A program made the position numbers and the translations under genes. DNA of 64,000 bases from Boesenbergia rotunda (taxonomy: Eukaryota > Streptophyta > Magnoliopsida > Zingiberales > Zingiberaceae): the NCBI GenBank assembly GCA_024364735.1, contig JAGFNQ010000880.1, positions 386,128 through 450,127 on the forward strand, written 5' to 3'. Shown piece after piece: positions 20,886 through 33,005 of the stretch; position 1 is the stretch's first letter; every line of letters begins with the position of its first letter. The notes beneath the pieces were generated by a model. It made no database searches and was not told the DNA's origin. It saw only the letters and a program-made list of their open reading frames with translations.

Positions 20886-22083
20886 TGAAGAAGTTCTTGA
20901 AGGTTGGAAGAAAAGCTCGCGCAGAAGAGGCTCTCGACGCAAGAAAGGAGCACAAACACCTTCAGCGAGAGAGAAACTCGCAGGAAGAGAGAAACACTTG
21001 TAGGAACCCTTCTTAGGATCGCACACGCAGAAGCTCACTCGAGGAGGAAGACGACGGAGGGTCCGTTCTCGCACAAAGTGAAGAGACGCAAGGTAGTGAG
21101 GTTCGGCGCTAGGGTTCGGGAGATGAGGTTTTTTGCGAAGTTATTAGGTTGGTGGATCGGTCCACCAACCGTAATTTAATGCGATTGAACGGATCACCGT
21201 TCGATCTGGAAGCGCCCAGACCGATCAGACTGATCGGACTGGCCTGGTCCTGATCAGTCGGGTGACCGATCAGGCAGGTTCCTGATTAATCGGCTGATCG
21301 ATCAGGAAGCGAACAGTAAGATTGGATGATACTCGGGAAGCCCTCTGATCGGTCTGTGGACCGATCACCACAGGGTGCCAGATCGGTCCGGGGACCGATC
21401 CAGGCAAGCACAGAATGGTTGAACAAAAATTTTGTTAAGTCTCTGTGACCCCTCTGATCGGTCTGTGGACCGATCACACCAGGAGGGAGCCAGATCGGTC
21501 CGGGGACCGATCAGCCCTACGCCTGATCGGTCCAGTGACCGATCAGGGTTCCTGATATTGCCTGATACGATCTGAAACTTTCAGTTTCAGACTACCAAGT
21601 GATTTTTGACAAGATCTTATGAAAGATATCGATCTTGGAAGTGACCCCTTGACTAATATTGATCCCTGAACAAGGATCAAAGGTCCTTATAGGTTCAACA
21701 ATAACTTTGCTCCACCCAAGTGGAGTCAAACTCAATCAACAATCATTCAATCAAATTCAAACAAGATTGTGCCAAATTCAAGTTTCCAATCAAGTTTCCT
21801 TGATTGGAATGTCCAAGTATGATCATGGAGCCAAACACACATCTGTTATGCATTGGTTTTCCCCATACTTGGTCACCGAAGTGATTTTTATCTCGTCAAC
21901 TTAATTTCTCAAGGGATGCATTGACATTTTGAGAGATTGAGTTGATCCTAACATCTCACCCCATTTCTAGCAAGCAAAAACATTTTGGTAAGTCCTATAG
22001 TTTGTGTGAGATGTCCCCAAGTTACCCAATTGTATCCCAACAATTAGAAATAATCATGAAGGGTTTTGAATGCATTTTGAAAA
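20886..22083 (-). other. Noncoding leader of the extra ORF with a second palindrome array
   Basis: No convincing frame. At 21180-21545 lie at least five GATCGGTC-N4-GACCGATC palindromes (21347, 21381, 21455, 21493, 21524) plus degenerate ones. They have the same stem as the array in LTR G but different centres (tgtg, cggg, cagt). The rest is AT-rich. Confidence 0.7.
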
Positions 22084-22965
22084 CTATGAAGCGTGACACA
22101 TTCCCAACTCCCTTCTTAAGAAACTAAACTCATTCTCGGGGAGTGGTTTAGTGAAAATGTCAACGAGGTTTGACTTGGACTCTACATGTGAGAGTACAAT
22201 ATCTCCCCTAGCAACATGATCTCTAATGAAGTGGTAACGCACTTCAATATGTTTGGTCCTAGAATGATGGACTGGATTCTTGGTTAGATTAATTGTGCTA
22301 ATGTTGTCACACAACACTTGCACACTCTTGTAACTCAATCCATAGTCCTCTAAAGTGTGAATCATCCACAACAATTGTGATACGCTCTCTCCCATAGCAA
22401 TATATTCTGTCTCGGTCATGGAGAGAGCAACACAATGTTGCTTCCGACTCGACCAACTAATTAAGGATGAACCTAAGAATTGGCAACCCCCACTTGTACT
22501 TTTCCGATCCAACTTACATCCAGCGTAGTCGGAATCGGTATAGCCAATTAAATCAAATGATTCGGTACGGGGGTACCAAAGACCGACTCCAATTGTGCCT
22601 TTCAGATATCTCAAAATTCTCTTAACAGCGATTAGATGAGATTCCTTGGCACAAACTTGGTACCTAGCGCACATACCCACAGCAAAAAGAATATCAGGTC
22701 GACTAGCTATGAGATATAGCAAACTACCTATCATGCTCCGATATTGAGTCAAATCAACAAGTTTACCACTCTCATCATTATCTAATCTTGTGTTTGTGAC
22801 CATGGGAGTGGTTACCTCTTTTGAATCACTCATATTGAATTTTCGAAGCATTTCTTGAGTATACTTCGATTGGTGCACATGGATCCCATCTCGAGTTTGC
22901 TTGATTTCAAGTCCAAGGAAGAAAGTCAACTCTCCCACTAGACTCATTTCAAATTCACTTTCCAT
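22084..22965 (-). pseudogene. Element G RT C-terminus and RNase H
   Basis: The frame starts ESEFEMSLVGELTFFLGLEI (end of Copia RT) and continues with YRSMIGSLLYLIASRPDILF, the connection region. RNase H motifs follow: GYTDSDYAGC, MTETEYIA, LCDNISTINL and KHIEVRYHFIRDHV...VDIFTKPLP. Asp, Glu and Asp of the catalytic set are present. The frame differs from the upstream RT frame because of an indel near 22960. Confidence 0.9.
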
Positions 22966-23513
22966 GTGTCTAATTCATTTAAATAGCCCTTGTTATTTGA
23001 GCCACAAATAATGTCATCGACAAATACTTGGGCTACAAAAATATTATCACCATCTCTCCGTAGAAACAGTGTAGGGTCTATTTGGCCTCTTACAAAGCCT
23101 TTTTCAATTAAGAACGTCGACAACCGCTCGTACCAAGCTCGGGGTGTTTGTTTAAGACCATAAAGTACCTTTTTGAGCTTGAACACGTGGTTTGGGAATT
23201 CAGTACTCTCAAACCCCGGAGGTTGTTCGACATAGACCTCTTCTCTAATTAAACCATTTAGAAAGGCCGATTTGACATCCATTTGATATAGCTTGAAGCC
23301 TCGATGTGCTGCAAATGCAAGCATCAATCGGATGGATTCTAATCGTGCCACGGGAGCATAGGTCTCATCATAATCAAGGCTTTCAACTTGACTATAGCCC
23401 TTGGCTACTAAGTGTGCCTTGTTTCTAATGATTTCTTCCTTATGGTAAAATTTGTTTTTGAAGACCCATTTGGTTCCAATGATGGTGGTCTTCTTAGGTC
23501 TAGGGACTAAGTC
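22944..23513 (-). pseudogene. Element G reverse transcriptase core
   Basis: From 23513 the frame reads DLVPRPKKTTIIGTKWVFKN and GYSQVESLDYDETYAPVARL. The first catalytic motif YQMDVKSAFLNG is intact; the second is FVDD instead of YVDD. A stop at 23514-23516 (probably a former Trp codon in SQVWDLV) separates it from the upstream domain. A frame change follows GSNNKGYLNE. Confidence 0.85.
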
Positions 23514-24248
23514 CTAAACTTGACTTCTTTCGAATTGACCTAGTTCATCTTGCATTGCAATGATCCAATCGGGATCATTTAATGCTTCATCAATTTTTTT
23601 AGGTTCAATTTCGGAAATTAGGGCAACTTCATTAGCCTCATTCCTAAATAATGATCTAGTTCTAACCCCATGATGGATGTCTCCGACAATTTGGTCTTGG
23701 GGATGACTAGAGGCTAGTCTAGTTTGCCTAGGTGTTGGTGGTGCTTCTTGAATGGGTTCACTAGACACAAGCTCAGCCTCAGGATCCGGCTGATTTATGG
23801 ATTGTTTAGGCTCACCGTCATCGGATTCATCACCATCAACAACATTTGGACTCTCATTCAAACTTAGTCTCCTAAGTTTGAATTCGACTTCATCTTCTGG
23901 TTGACCATTGACTTTTGGAATTTCCTCAATGACAACGTCAGAAGACTCTTCAACCACTCTAGATTTCTTATTGTAGACTCTGTAGGCTTTGCTAACTAGG
24001 GAATACCCGACTAGTATCCCTTCATCAGCTTTTGCCGTGAACTTTCCAAGGTGATCCTTGGTGTTTAGGATGAACACCTTACAACCAAACACCCTTAGGT
24101 GTTTAACCGTAGGTGGTTTCCCAAACCAAAGTTCATGGGGAGTCTTTCCTAAGAACCTATGGATGAGGACTCAGTTTTGCACATAGCACGCTGTATTTAT
24201 AGTTTCAGCTCATAAATAACTCGGTAGTGAGTACTCATTAAGCATGCT
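23514..24248 (-). pseudogene. Element G integrase C-terminal and linker region
   Basis: It contains HELWFGKPPTVKHLRVFGCK, typical of the Copia integrase C-terminus, then KADEGILVGYSLVSKAYRVY and a long acidic linker with PTPRQTRLASSHPQDQIVGD before the RT. At least two in-frame stops occur between 24092 and 24248. Confidence 0.8.
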
Positions 24249-25199
24249 TCATGCGGCCTCTTGTAAAACACGGTTCTTCCTCTCTACAACACCATTTTGT
24301 TGTGGTGTTCTAGGAGTGGAGAACTCATGTCTATAACCTCTATCTTGACAAAATTCTAAGAATCGTTGGTTTTGAAATTCACCTCCATGATCACTTCTAA
24401 TTGTCTTAATAGTTGATGATTTTTCATTTTCAACTCTTCTACAAAAAGAAATGAAGACATCTAAGGTTTGGTCCTTATGTTTTAGAAAATAGGTCCATGT
24501 ATATCTAGTAAAGTCATCAATGATAACAAAGCAATATCTACTTCCATTCAATGATATGATAGTACTACAATCAAATAGATCCATGTGAAGTAAATCTAAA
24601 GCGGTAGATGTACTTACAGTGCTTTTACCTTTATGTGCAGATTTTGTTTGCTTACCCATTTGACATGCATCACAAAATTTGTCCTTTTCATACTTGATGC
24701 TTGGTAAGCCACGAACTAATCCCTTGTTGGCCAACTTTCGGATGTTCTTCATATTCACATGTGCAAGTCTCCAGTGCCAAAGGGTGGACTCTTCTTCTTT
24801 TGACATGAAACACTTAGCAGAAACATTAGTAGCACTTTTAAATGAAACTTGATAAATATTGTCTACTCTTATTCCTACTAGTACCGTGTCCAAGGTGTCA
24901 TGTTGTCTAACTAGACATTGACTTGGTTGAAAATCAATTGTGTAACCCGTGTCACACAATTGACTGACACTTAGGAGATTGAATGTCATCCACTTGACTA
25001 GAAGGACATTTGAGATTCTAAGACATTCGGATATTTGAATGTCTCCTATTCCTATGACCTTAAGACTACCATTGTTACCAAATGAAACATTATCTCTACT
25101 TTTCTTGTGAAGTGTGGTAAACAATGATCTATCCCTGGTCATGTGTTTGGAGCACCCACTATCAACGAACCAAGTTGATAGATGCTTCCCCTCAATCAT
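24249..25199 (-). pseudogene. Element G protease and integrase core
   Basis: The protease motif WFVDSGCSKHMTRD lies at the start. The pre-integrase zinc region (LWHWRLAHVNMKNI ... CDACQMGKQTKSAHK) follows. The integrase DDE residues are all visible: D in LLHMDLFD, D in IRSDHGGEF and E in NGVVERKN. The frame ends at a stop after RVLQEAA. Integrase inserts the cDNA in the nucleus; protease cuts Gag-Pol. Confidence 0.9.
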
Positions 25200-25301
25200 A
25201 ACCTACACAATTCGAAAAATAGAAGTTTTAGGTACCCAAACCTTGGGACCTAAAGCACTTACTAAACAAGACTTAGGCACCCATGCCTTGACAACTTTCT
25301 T

Positions 25302-26906
25302 TTAAATCTTGGGTGTCCTAGATTGTCTCATATCAGTCCTAGACATCAAAGACACGAATGAAGGTTCTTTGGGTCGGTAACCAATACCGGCCCTATTGTA
25401 GACTGCCCTTTGGGCATTCAAGATCATGTTTAGGGTCTTAGAGCTAGTTGAGAACTTCTCAAGAATATTCTTGAGTCTCTCAACTTCACTCTTCAATGAT
25501 TTGTTTTCTTCCTCTAGCAATTCATCATGCAAATCATCTACATCCTCAACCTTAGAGGATTTCAAGTGTTCAACCTCAAGTTTTAATGATTTAATTTCAT
25601 CCTCTAACATTTCAACATGCAAGTCATCTATGTTATCATCCCTAGATGCTTTCAATTGTTCAATTTCCAATTGCAATGTTTTAACCTTATTTTTTGACTT
25701 CTTTAACATATTGGTTAAACATGCAATTATTCTATAACATTTTTCTAGTTTGGGAGAAGTTACCTCTTCATCATCCGAAGATGATGAAGCCGCGTTTGAG
25801 GAGTTGGAAGATTCATCACTGCTCTCTTGATCTCCCAATGCCATGAGTGCCACATGCCTTGTGCTCTTCTCCTCCTTCTCTTCATCAGATGAGCTTGAGG
25901 AGGATTCATCCCAAGTGGCCTTCAAGGCCTTCTTCTTCTTCTTGGATTTTTCTTCTTTCTTTTTGGATTTCTCCTCCTTCTTCTTTAGCTTTGGGCATTC
26001 ATTCTTGAAATGCCCATTCCTACCACACTCAAAATAAGATACATTAGTCTTATCAACTTTAGCTTCACTAGGGTTACCTTTACCCTTGAAGTGTCGATCC
26101 CTTCTCATCATCCTTCTCACAAAATTTATCATCTCGGAGGAGGAAGAGTTGCTGTCATCTTCCTCGGAATCGGACTCGGATTCGGAAGAGGATGAAGATG
26201 AGGAGACCTCCTTCTCCTTCTTCTTCTTGTTGGATCGGTCTCCTGCAACTAAGGCAATCCCCTTCTCCTTGGGGCCTTTGTTAGCCATTTCATGCAATTC
26301 CATTTCACAAAACAAATCATCTAACTTAACAATTGATAAATCCTTGGAGACTTTGTAGGCATCCACCATGGATGACCACAAAGCATTCCTTGGAAATGCT
26401 TTTAGCACATACCTCACAAGGTCGCGATTCTCGACCTTTTCATCAATCGAATGAAGCCCATTGAGGACTTCCTTGAACCGGCTATGTAGCTCACTTACCG
26501 TTTCATTCTCCTTCATAGAGAGATTTTGAAGTTGATTGAGGAACAAGTCCCTCTTGGCGATTCTTGAATCTCGGGTGCCCTCGTGAAGTTCGATGAGCTT
26601 TTTCCACAAGTCCTTTGCACTTGTGAATGGACCAACCTTGATGAGTTGGTCTTTGTTCATGCCGCATTGTAGAGTGACGACCGCCTTCGCGTCGGTTTCA
26701 CTCTTTCGAGTTTGTTCGGCCATCCACTGCCACGATTCAAGTTCCTTGCCTTCATCATCCTTTGGAGGGGTGAAACCCTCCTTCACCGCGAACCAAGTGT
26801 TGATGTTCATCTTCAAGTAATACTCCATCTTTGATCTCCAATATTGAAAGTCAGCGCCATCAAAGAAATGAGGTCGGGTGGTGCTAAAGCCTTCTCTCAA
26901 CGCTAT
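25302..26906 (-). pseudogene. Element G Gag
   Basis: The Copia Gag domain starts with ALREGFSTTRPHFFDGADFQ and has the usual LWKKLIELHEGTRDSRIAKR segment. The expected start ATG appears mutated to ATA (26906-26904), and the open frame further up runs through the primer binding site. The zinc knuckle near residue 310 reads SYFECGRNGHFKNEC, its first Cys replaced by Tyr. Lys/Ser/Glu-rich linkers and a long coiled coil (about 410-520) precede the tail LNMILNAQRAVYNRAGIGYR. Length is normal for the lineage, but the start and knuckle defects argue against function. Confidence 0.85.
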
Positions 26907-26950
26907 GGATGATAGCTCACGGTTGTTAATCCGCAAAAACAGAGCCCCAA

Positions 26951-26962
26951 GCTCTGATACCA
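26951..26962 (-). other. Element G primer binding site
   Basis: The minus strand reads TGGTATCAGAGC, next to the LTR end at 26965. Confidence 0.9.
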
Positions 26963-26964
26963 CT

Positions 26965-27986
26965 TATTGGAACTCGGATGGCTAGAGAGGGGGGGGGGGG
27001 TGAATATAGCCAATCACTTGAACATTAGCTCTTATCAAAATTCTGCACTTAAACCGTTTAGTAGCACAGCGGAAAGAATAGAAACAGAGTATGCAGAAAA
27101 TCAAAACCCTAAACTATGAGCAAACACAAGAACGCTAATAAGAGGATTTATAAGGTTCGGGGATAACTTGCCCCTACTCCTTGGCGTGCCCGTAAGGTGG
27201 GCGATCCCTTGATCATCGGCAGATCAAGCCCCGGAATATCCGCATAGAAAGCAACCTCCTTCTCGGTGGAGTAACCTCTCCACAGCGTTTCAATCACAGA
27301 TATAGTTTTAAGCACAATGAAACACAAGAAAGATCTTACTTAGCACTTAGCAAAGACAAGAACACAGCAAGCTTCATCCAAGCTCCACCTAGCGACGATC
27401 TCACGCAAGAACCCTTTCTTCGTGTCTTCTCGCTGTTGGACTCAAAGCCTCTTGTTCCTTCCTCCAAGAGCTCAAGCAAGGGATGGTTGCTTCAAGGATC
27501 ACAGTAGCTTTCTCAAGAGAGGATGATCAGCTAGGAGCACAAGCACGCAGCAAGAAATCACAGCTCAAAACCAAGGCAACAACAACTCCTTCTTGCTCTA
27601 CTCCACACCGCTCCTTTTGTTTCCCTCTTGAACGTCAGGTGACAACATCTCATTGCAGCCTCCAGCTGCTCACCTGTAACCACCAGCCACCACTGAGCTC
27701 TTCTGGACTCCCAGAGCTTCCCTCAGACCAGCCCCAGTTAGCAGCTCCAGCCAGCGCCAGTGCCCGTTGTAACCTGAGATGGAAAAACAGACAAACCTGC
27801 TCCAAGGAAAGGACTCCATTGACTCTCCTTGAGTGTTTAAATCCTTCCCTATGCCCTGCAGCTAAATCAGAGTGTCAGCACAGCATATCAAGCAGAAAAT
27901 CGTGTATCAGATGTTAAGCGCAGAGAATCGGATACGTTCAGACGCGATCAGAGCGTCTGACAGTGCATTTTGAATTAAAGTGATCG
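26965..27986 (-). repeat. Element G 5' LTR, cut by the assembly gap
   Basis: Near-identical to 16527-17546 of the 3' LTR. The LTR terminal dinucleotide is TA instead of TG here, and a G run is longer (10 G instead of 8). The sequence stops exactly where the palindrome array begins in the other LTR. Confidence 0.9.
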
Positions 27987-28695
27987 NNNNNNNNNNNNNN
28001 NNNNNNNNNNNNNNNNNNNNNNNNNNNNNNNNNNNNNNNNNNNNNNNNNNNNNNNNNNNNNNNNNNNNNNNNNNNNNNNNNNNNNNNNNNNNNNNNNNNN
28101 NNNNNNNNNNNNNNNNNNNNNNNNNNNNNNNNNNNNNNNNNNNNNNNNNNNNNNNNNNNNNNNNNNNNNNNNNNNNNNNNNNNNNNNNNNNNNNNNNNNN
28201 NNNNNNNNNNNNNNNNNNNNNNNNNNNNNNNNNNNNNNNNNNNNNNNNNNNNNNNNNNNNNNNNNNNNNNNNNNNNNNNNNNNNNNNNNNNNNNNNNNNN
28301 NNNNNNNNNNNNNNNNNNNNNNNNNNNNNNNNNNNNNNNNNNNNNNNNNNNNNNNNNNNNNNNNNNNNNNNNNNNNNNNNNNNNNNNNNNNNNNNNNNNN
28401 NNNNNNNNNNNNNNNNNNNNNNNNNNNNNNNNNNNNNNNNNNNNNNNNNNNNNNNNNNNNNNNNNNNNNNNNNNNNNNNNNNNNNNNNNNNNNNNNNNNN
28501 NNNNNNNNNNNNNNNNNNNNNNNNNNNNNNNNNNNNNNNNNNNNNNNNNNNNNNNNNNNNNNNNNNNNNNNNNNNNNNNNNNNNNNNNNNNNNNNNNNNN
28601 NNNNNNNNNNNNNNNNNNNNNNNNNNNNNNNNNNNNNNNNNNNNNNNNNNNNNNNNNNNNNNNNNNNNNNNNNNNNNNNNNNNNNNNNNNNNNNN
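27987..28695. other. Assembly gap (709 N)
   Basis: Only N. It must hide about 1 kb of LTR G, its flank, and the remaining pol and 3' LTR of D', so the true missing length is probably larger than 709. Confidence 0.95.
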
Positions 28696-28816
28696 AATTG
28701 CTTATCCATGTCCCTAAACAGATAATCTTTCTATTCCAAAAAGTAATAGAATATCCATTATTTCAGAAACCGAACCAGAGTTCTTTCTAAAAATTAGGTA
28801 CATAAAAGCAATCCTC

Positions 28817-29014
28817 TTAAAACCAAAACTTTATTTTCCTATCTAAAGACAAATAAATATCGCCCACTGCAATAGTCGCCACCTCCGTAGCATATCCCAT
28901 GTAGACGGTAATCTCTTTCTTAGCTAGTCGTTTGGCTTCCTGGAACCCCTGCAAAGAATTGCAGACATGATTAGTGGCATCCGTATCTACACACCAGGTA
29001 CTGGTTGATAACAC
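28817..29014 (-). pseudogene. Element D' protease remnant
   Basis: It encodes TWCVDTDATNHVCNSLQGFQ, the Copia protease site in which the catalytic DTG has become DTD. A short downstream segment follows before a frame end. The mutation would inactivate the enzyme. Confidence 0.8.
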
Positions 29015-29059
29015 CGCTAATCATGTTACAACGACAAAAAAAAAGATCTACCTTTTGTC

Positions 29060-29533
29060 TTGATGACGGGGATAGTTCGCCTTCCAGTGTCCAGATTGCT
29101 TACACGTGAAGCACTTGCCTTTCGACTTCTTCACGCCAGTCCATGGTCCCTGCGATCCTGCTGCTACTGCCTTCTTGAACCCACCTTGTTTCTTCTCTTC
29201 CTGCCTTTCGGTACAGAAGTGGAAACCTTCTGAGTAACCAAGGTCTGCGAGCTCTGGAGAAATTGGTCCTCTGTCGCCTGTAGTTATCCTAACAGTTCCC
29301 CAAACGTATACTCATGCTTGTTCATGTTATAGTTGAGCCGGAACTGCTCAAAACTCCTAGGCAGAGACTGGAGTATAATATCGACCTGGGTTTTCCTTGT
29401 CGATTTGTGCTCCCAGTACCTCAATCTCATTGAGGTGAGCCATCATTTTTAGGACATGATCCCTAACGGGTGTCCCTTCGACCATAATAGTCATCATTAG
29501 GTTCTTCATCGCAACTTGCCTGGCGGCCCGACC
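29060..29533 (-). pseudogene. Element D' Gag C-terminal part with broken zinc knuckle
   Basis: Around 29065-29120 the minus strand encodes a knuckle-like KCFTCKQSGHWKANYP with its last Cys changed to Tyr. Between this and 29533 several stops interrupt a Gag-like stretch. Confidence 0.65.
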
Positions 29534-29851
29534 CTAGTGCCCGAAGAGCTCATTGAGGTTCTGCATCATATCATAAGCAGTGGGCATGGCCTGATGCTGA
29601 TGTTGCAATACATTTGACATAGATGCCAGAATGTAGCACCGCGCCATCTTATCTGCCTTGACCCACTTCTTAAAGCGCTCCCTCTGCTCTTCACTAGAGT
29701 TCTCGCCAGGCTTTTCAGGACAGTCCTCAAAGAGCACATATTTGTACTCTTCAGCAATAAGGACAATGTCTAGGTTTCTTTTCCAGTCAATGTAATTAGG
29801 TTCAGTAAGTTTGTTCTCCTTAAGTATGGTTGCTAATGGGTTAAAGGTCAT
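29534..29851 (-). pseudogene. Element D' Gag N-terminus
   Basis: The likely start is the ATG at 29851 (MTFNPLATILKENKL), a common Copia Gag start; the upstream in-frame extension is judged noncoding. NYIDWKRNLDIVLIAEEYKY and the RFKKWVKADKMARCYI segment fit the UBN2-type Gag family. The frame ends at a stop after NLNELFGH. Confidence 0.8.
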
Positions 29852-30899
29852 TTTGAAAATCCTGAGAATCACAACATACACTACTTTAGAATTCAAAAAT
29901 GAATTGATTCCTCAAAACAATAAATTTTTCGAAATCAACCAACACCTCAAACACCGAGAATCCGCATGCCACGTTTGTGTGGACGTATACGAACTCTACA
30001 TTCATTAGAGAAGGTTTTACCCATCAATATTACTATCTTGTCAACCTAACTTTTTGACAAGTAAAATTAATAGTTGGTTCACTTCGGGCCTACAAATTAT
30101 TAGCAGTGACTCCGTTGGGGAGGATACTAATATTTGTATCTAAGTGTTTACTATTACACGACACTAAGAGAATTATTTACGATTATGTGCCTTCCGTTGG
30201 GGAAGTACACACGTTCTTTAATAATTCCCTATAATCTTTTCTGACCTTGTGATCCGCAGAACAAGCTTATCCGTTATGGAGGAAAGCACTCAGAGCCAAT
30301 GCGCGGGCATGTTCGCATCACATGTTAGATTGTAATAGAGGCCATGGGAGCCTTAGAGTCCCTCTCCCACTTAGTAATTTAGTCCGAGAAATTTTAACAA
30401 GCACACACACATGACATGCACATAACCAACATAATGAAAATAGAAAATCCAAGATTTTCCAACTTTTCATGGCCTTGGTTTCCAATGCGCCTCCAGTCGT
30501 GTCGTCACCTCGTCCGCTCCCCCCTTCCTTATATGCAAGCCACCTTGAGGGATCTCCGAGCCGAAATGACTAACTAATTATTTACATCATCGATACTATA
30601 CTCCTCGAAGGAGTGTACATGAAAACTAAATCGAAAGTAAAATAATGAGCTCGGCTAAACATGTGTCGTATTTAATTACAAAAATTAAATACTACCTAGC
30701 TTCGTCAACCCCGAGGATTAATTAATTTACAAACATTACACAATCAATCACACATATCAAATATTTGGTCATGATAAGTTGGAATCTAGTGTCTACAACA
30801 CAAAGTTAGCCTACGCACATCCACATATCATCCAGCAAATAAAATGTATGAATAATGCAAAAATTAACCAATCCTAAACACACAAAACCGGAAACCTCA
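29852..30899 (-). other. Noncoding leader of element D'
   Basis: About 1 kb between the primer binding site and gag. No frame or RNA gene recognised. Confidence 0.6.
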
Positions 30900-30911
30900 G
30901 CTCTGATACCA
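30900..30911 (-). other. Element D' primer binding site
   Basis: The minus strand reads TGGTATCAGAGC, 2 nt from the LTR at 30914. Confidence 0.9.
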
Positions 30912-30913
30912 AT

Positions 30914-33005
30914 TGTTGGGTATGGCTTGTCGGGTTTCCCTAGCGAATACTTGGTCGTCCTTGAGCGACCTCTCCATGTCTACGGATTAAAAATTAATCC
31001 GAATAGAGATCCGTCTCCCTACGACTATCTCGTTATCGTATCGTTCGGTACGAATTACAACTTGGCCAATCACAGATCGAGCCTTGTAATTCTTCTAACC
31101 GAACGACCGTGGAAGAGACGACGAATGGATCGTCCGTTCTTGTGTTTATGGTCGGGGTCCAATTAATTAATTATTAACCATGATACAAAATCAAAATAAT
31201 TAACTAATACACATAAAATGACAAAGCAAAACAAAGGAACAAAAAAGAACCAAAGGAAGAGAGTTATACCTTCTCTTTACCTTGTAGCCTTCTACCGTAT
31301 GACCCTCCCCTCTTGGACGTCGTGTGGGCGACGATCTACCAAGACTCGTGGCCACTAAGTCGATCCCTTCTCCTTGCGCCAACCAATCCCTAACCAAAGG
31401 GATGCCACCGGCCACTCCAAAGAAGAAGATAATCCGAACACAAACCCTACTACTCCTCATCTCCTCTGCCAGCGCCCGAGCCTTGAGCAACTTGGTTGCT
31501 CCCTTGGAGCAGGCTACTCCCTCACACATCCTGGCTGCTCCCTTTGAAACATACTGCTCCATCACAAAATCTTAGCTGCTCCTCTGATGCAAATTGCATG
31601 ATCAACTTGTTTTCCTTTGGCAGCCATGTGTGAGCAACTCGGTAAATTGCTCTTCCACGGCAGAAAGAAGTCGGTGGCAGATCTGTGGTCTTTCTCCATC
31701 GCCGAAGGTAGCACCAGGTGGACTTTCTCCACCGTCGAAGGCTGAGGCCAGGTGGAGTTTCTCCACCGCCGAAGGCAGAGGCTCGGTGGAGTTTCTCCAC
31801 TGCCAACTTGCGTGAGCAAGGTTCTCACCCCAGGCAACTTGTGCTTGCCTGAGCCGAGACTCCATCCTGCGTGTAGATGGATTAATTGCATGCATGCTAT
31901 TAATCCGAGAACAAACTGCTCCCTTCGGGCAATTAATTGCATGGAGAATGATTAATGCAATTAATCGCATGGAGAGAAAAACCCCACCTCCGTTCGGCGC
32001 TACACCCCGTGAGGAAGAGAGAGATGAGAGGAGAGAATGAGAGGCTAGGGTTTTCTAGTGTTTCAATTGGATTAATTCATTAATCATTTATTTGGTTTCA
32101 TACCACATAGGGTATATATAGGGCTACGATAGGGACTATAACGAGGAGTTGGATCTTGGTCTGCTAATGGATCCAAACCCGATCCATTAATGAAGATCCA
32201 TTCCACTAAAAGATCCTAATTGAATTACCTCATCAACCCCATATTTACATATGGGCTCCATCTATTATGAGGCATCCATCCCACCGTGTTTAAGATATTG
32301 AATGTCCGTCGATTAATTTAAATTACTGACAATTTTAATTAATCAACTTCTGGCTCCTTGATTAGTACCACTCAACCTTATCATCATGTCGGATCAAATC
32401 CACCTGTAGGGTTTAACATGATGATCCTTATGAGCTCGTCAAGGGGGCATCATCATCCCGACTCACCAGGACACAGATTCCGTCAATAATCAACGACACA
32501 CCATATAATTAATATTATTTCCCAACTTACTTGGCCTATCGATTTAACAGAATAAATCTCACCTATTAGTAAATCAAAGAAATAATTATTAACTATATGT
32601 GCCCGTTATCATATCGGGATTTAGGGATTATACTCCATAATAAATCTGAGATCCAATCCAATTATTAAGTCAGTACAAATTGGATGATCTCTAGTTTTGG
32701 TCCTGCTCAATGCACACAAAGCACATCAGTGTAATTCTATGATCAAGATAAATCACACCTAATTACACTACAACCATCCCGATGGTTTGTCCAAATCCAT
32801 CTCGATTGTGAGCCTCTTACTTATAATATGCAAGGGACTGATAACATTATCTTCCATGTGACACCACATATCATGTTATCTACAGTGCACAGTATTGGAC
32901 TTTTATGCATATACTAATGTAAACACGCATCTGTGATATTGTGATTCTCTTTCAAAATGTGGATGACCATACAGAAAAGGCAAGGCTTTTAGTATACATC
33001 ATAAC
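30914..33005 (-). repeat. Element D' 5' LTR (2092 bp)
   Basis: It runs from TGTTGGGTATGG to TACATCATAACA. It contains a TATA run on the minus strand (32113-32120) and, downstream of it in element sense, GGTGGAG-ttt-CTCCACC hairpins at 31715-31803. The last 250 bp match fragment D. Confidence 0.85.
31680..31803. repeat. GTGGA-G-TTT-CTCCAC hairpin repeats in LTR D'
   Basis: Three units of about 38-42 bp carry the inverted repeat GGTGGAGTTTCTCCACC or a variant, separated by 'gccgaaggcagaggc'-like text. Confidence 0.7.

Larger units (their letters stand above)
16527..27986 (-). mobile_element. Element G: SIRE/Maximus-like Copia retrotransposon with env-position ORF
   Basis: Minus-strand order: 5' LTR (26965 into the gap), primer binding site, gag, protease-integrase, RT, RNase H, long noncoding part with palindromes, spliced extra ORF, PPT and 3' LTR (16527-18580). 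It inserted into the coiled coil of the antisense ORF of E; the left flank is CAGGA (16522-16526) and the right flank lies in the gap. LTRs are nearly identical by eye, so insertion was fairly recent, yet stops and a lost zinc-knuckle Cys disable it. Confidence 0.9.
28696..33005 (-). mobile_element. Element D': Copia retrotransposon, 5' half
   Basis: Minus-strand order: LTR 30914-33005, primer binding site, 1-kb leader, gag, zinc knuckle, protease, then the gap. It inserted into the 84-bp minisatellite of E (right flank CGCAG at 33006). Same family as fragment D. Confidence 0.85.

Noticed and set aside
27975..28717. Long frames of about 245 codons on both strands
   Set aside because: They are made of assembly N and carry no information.
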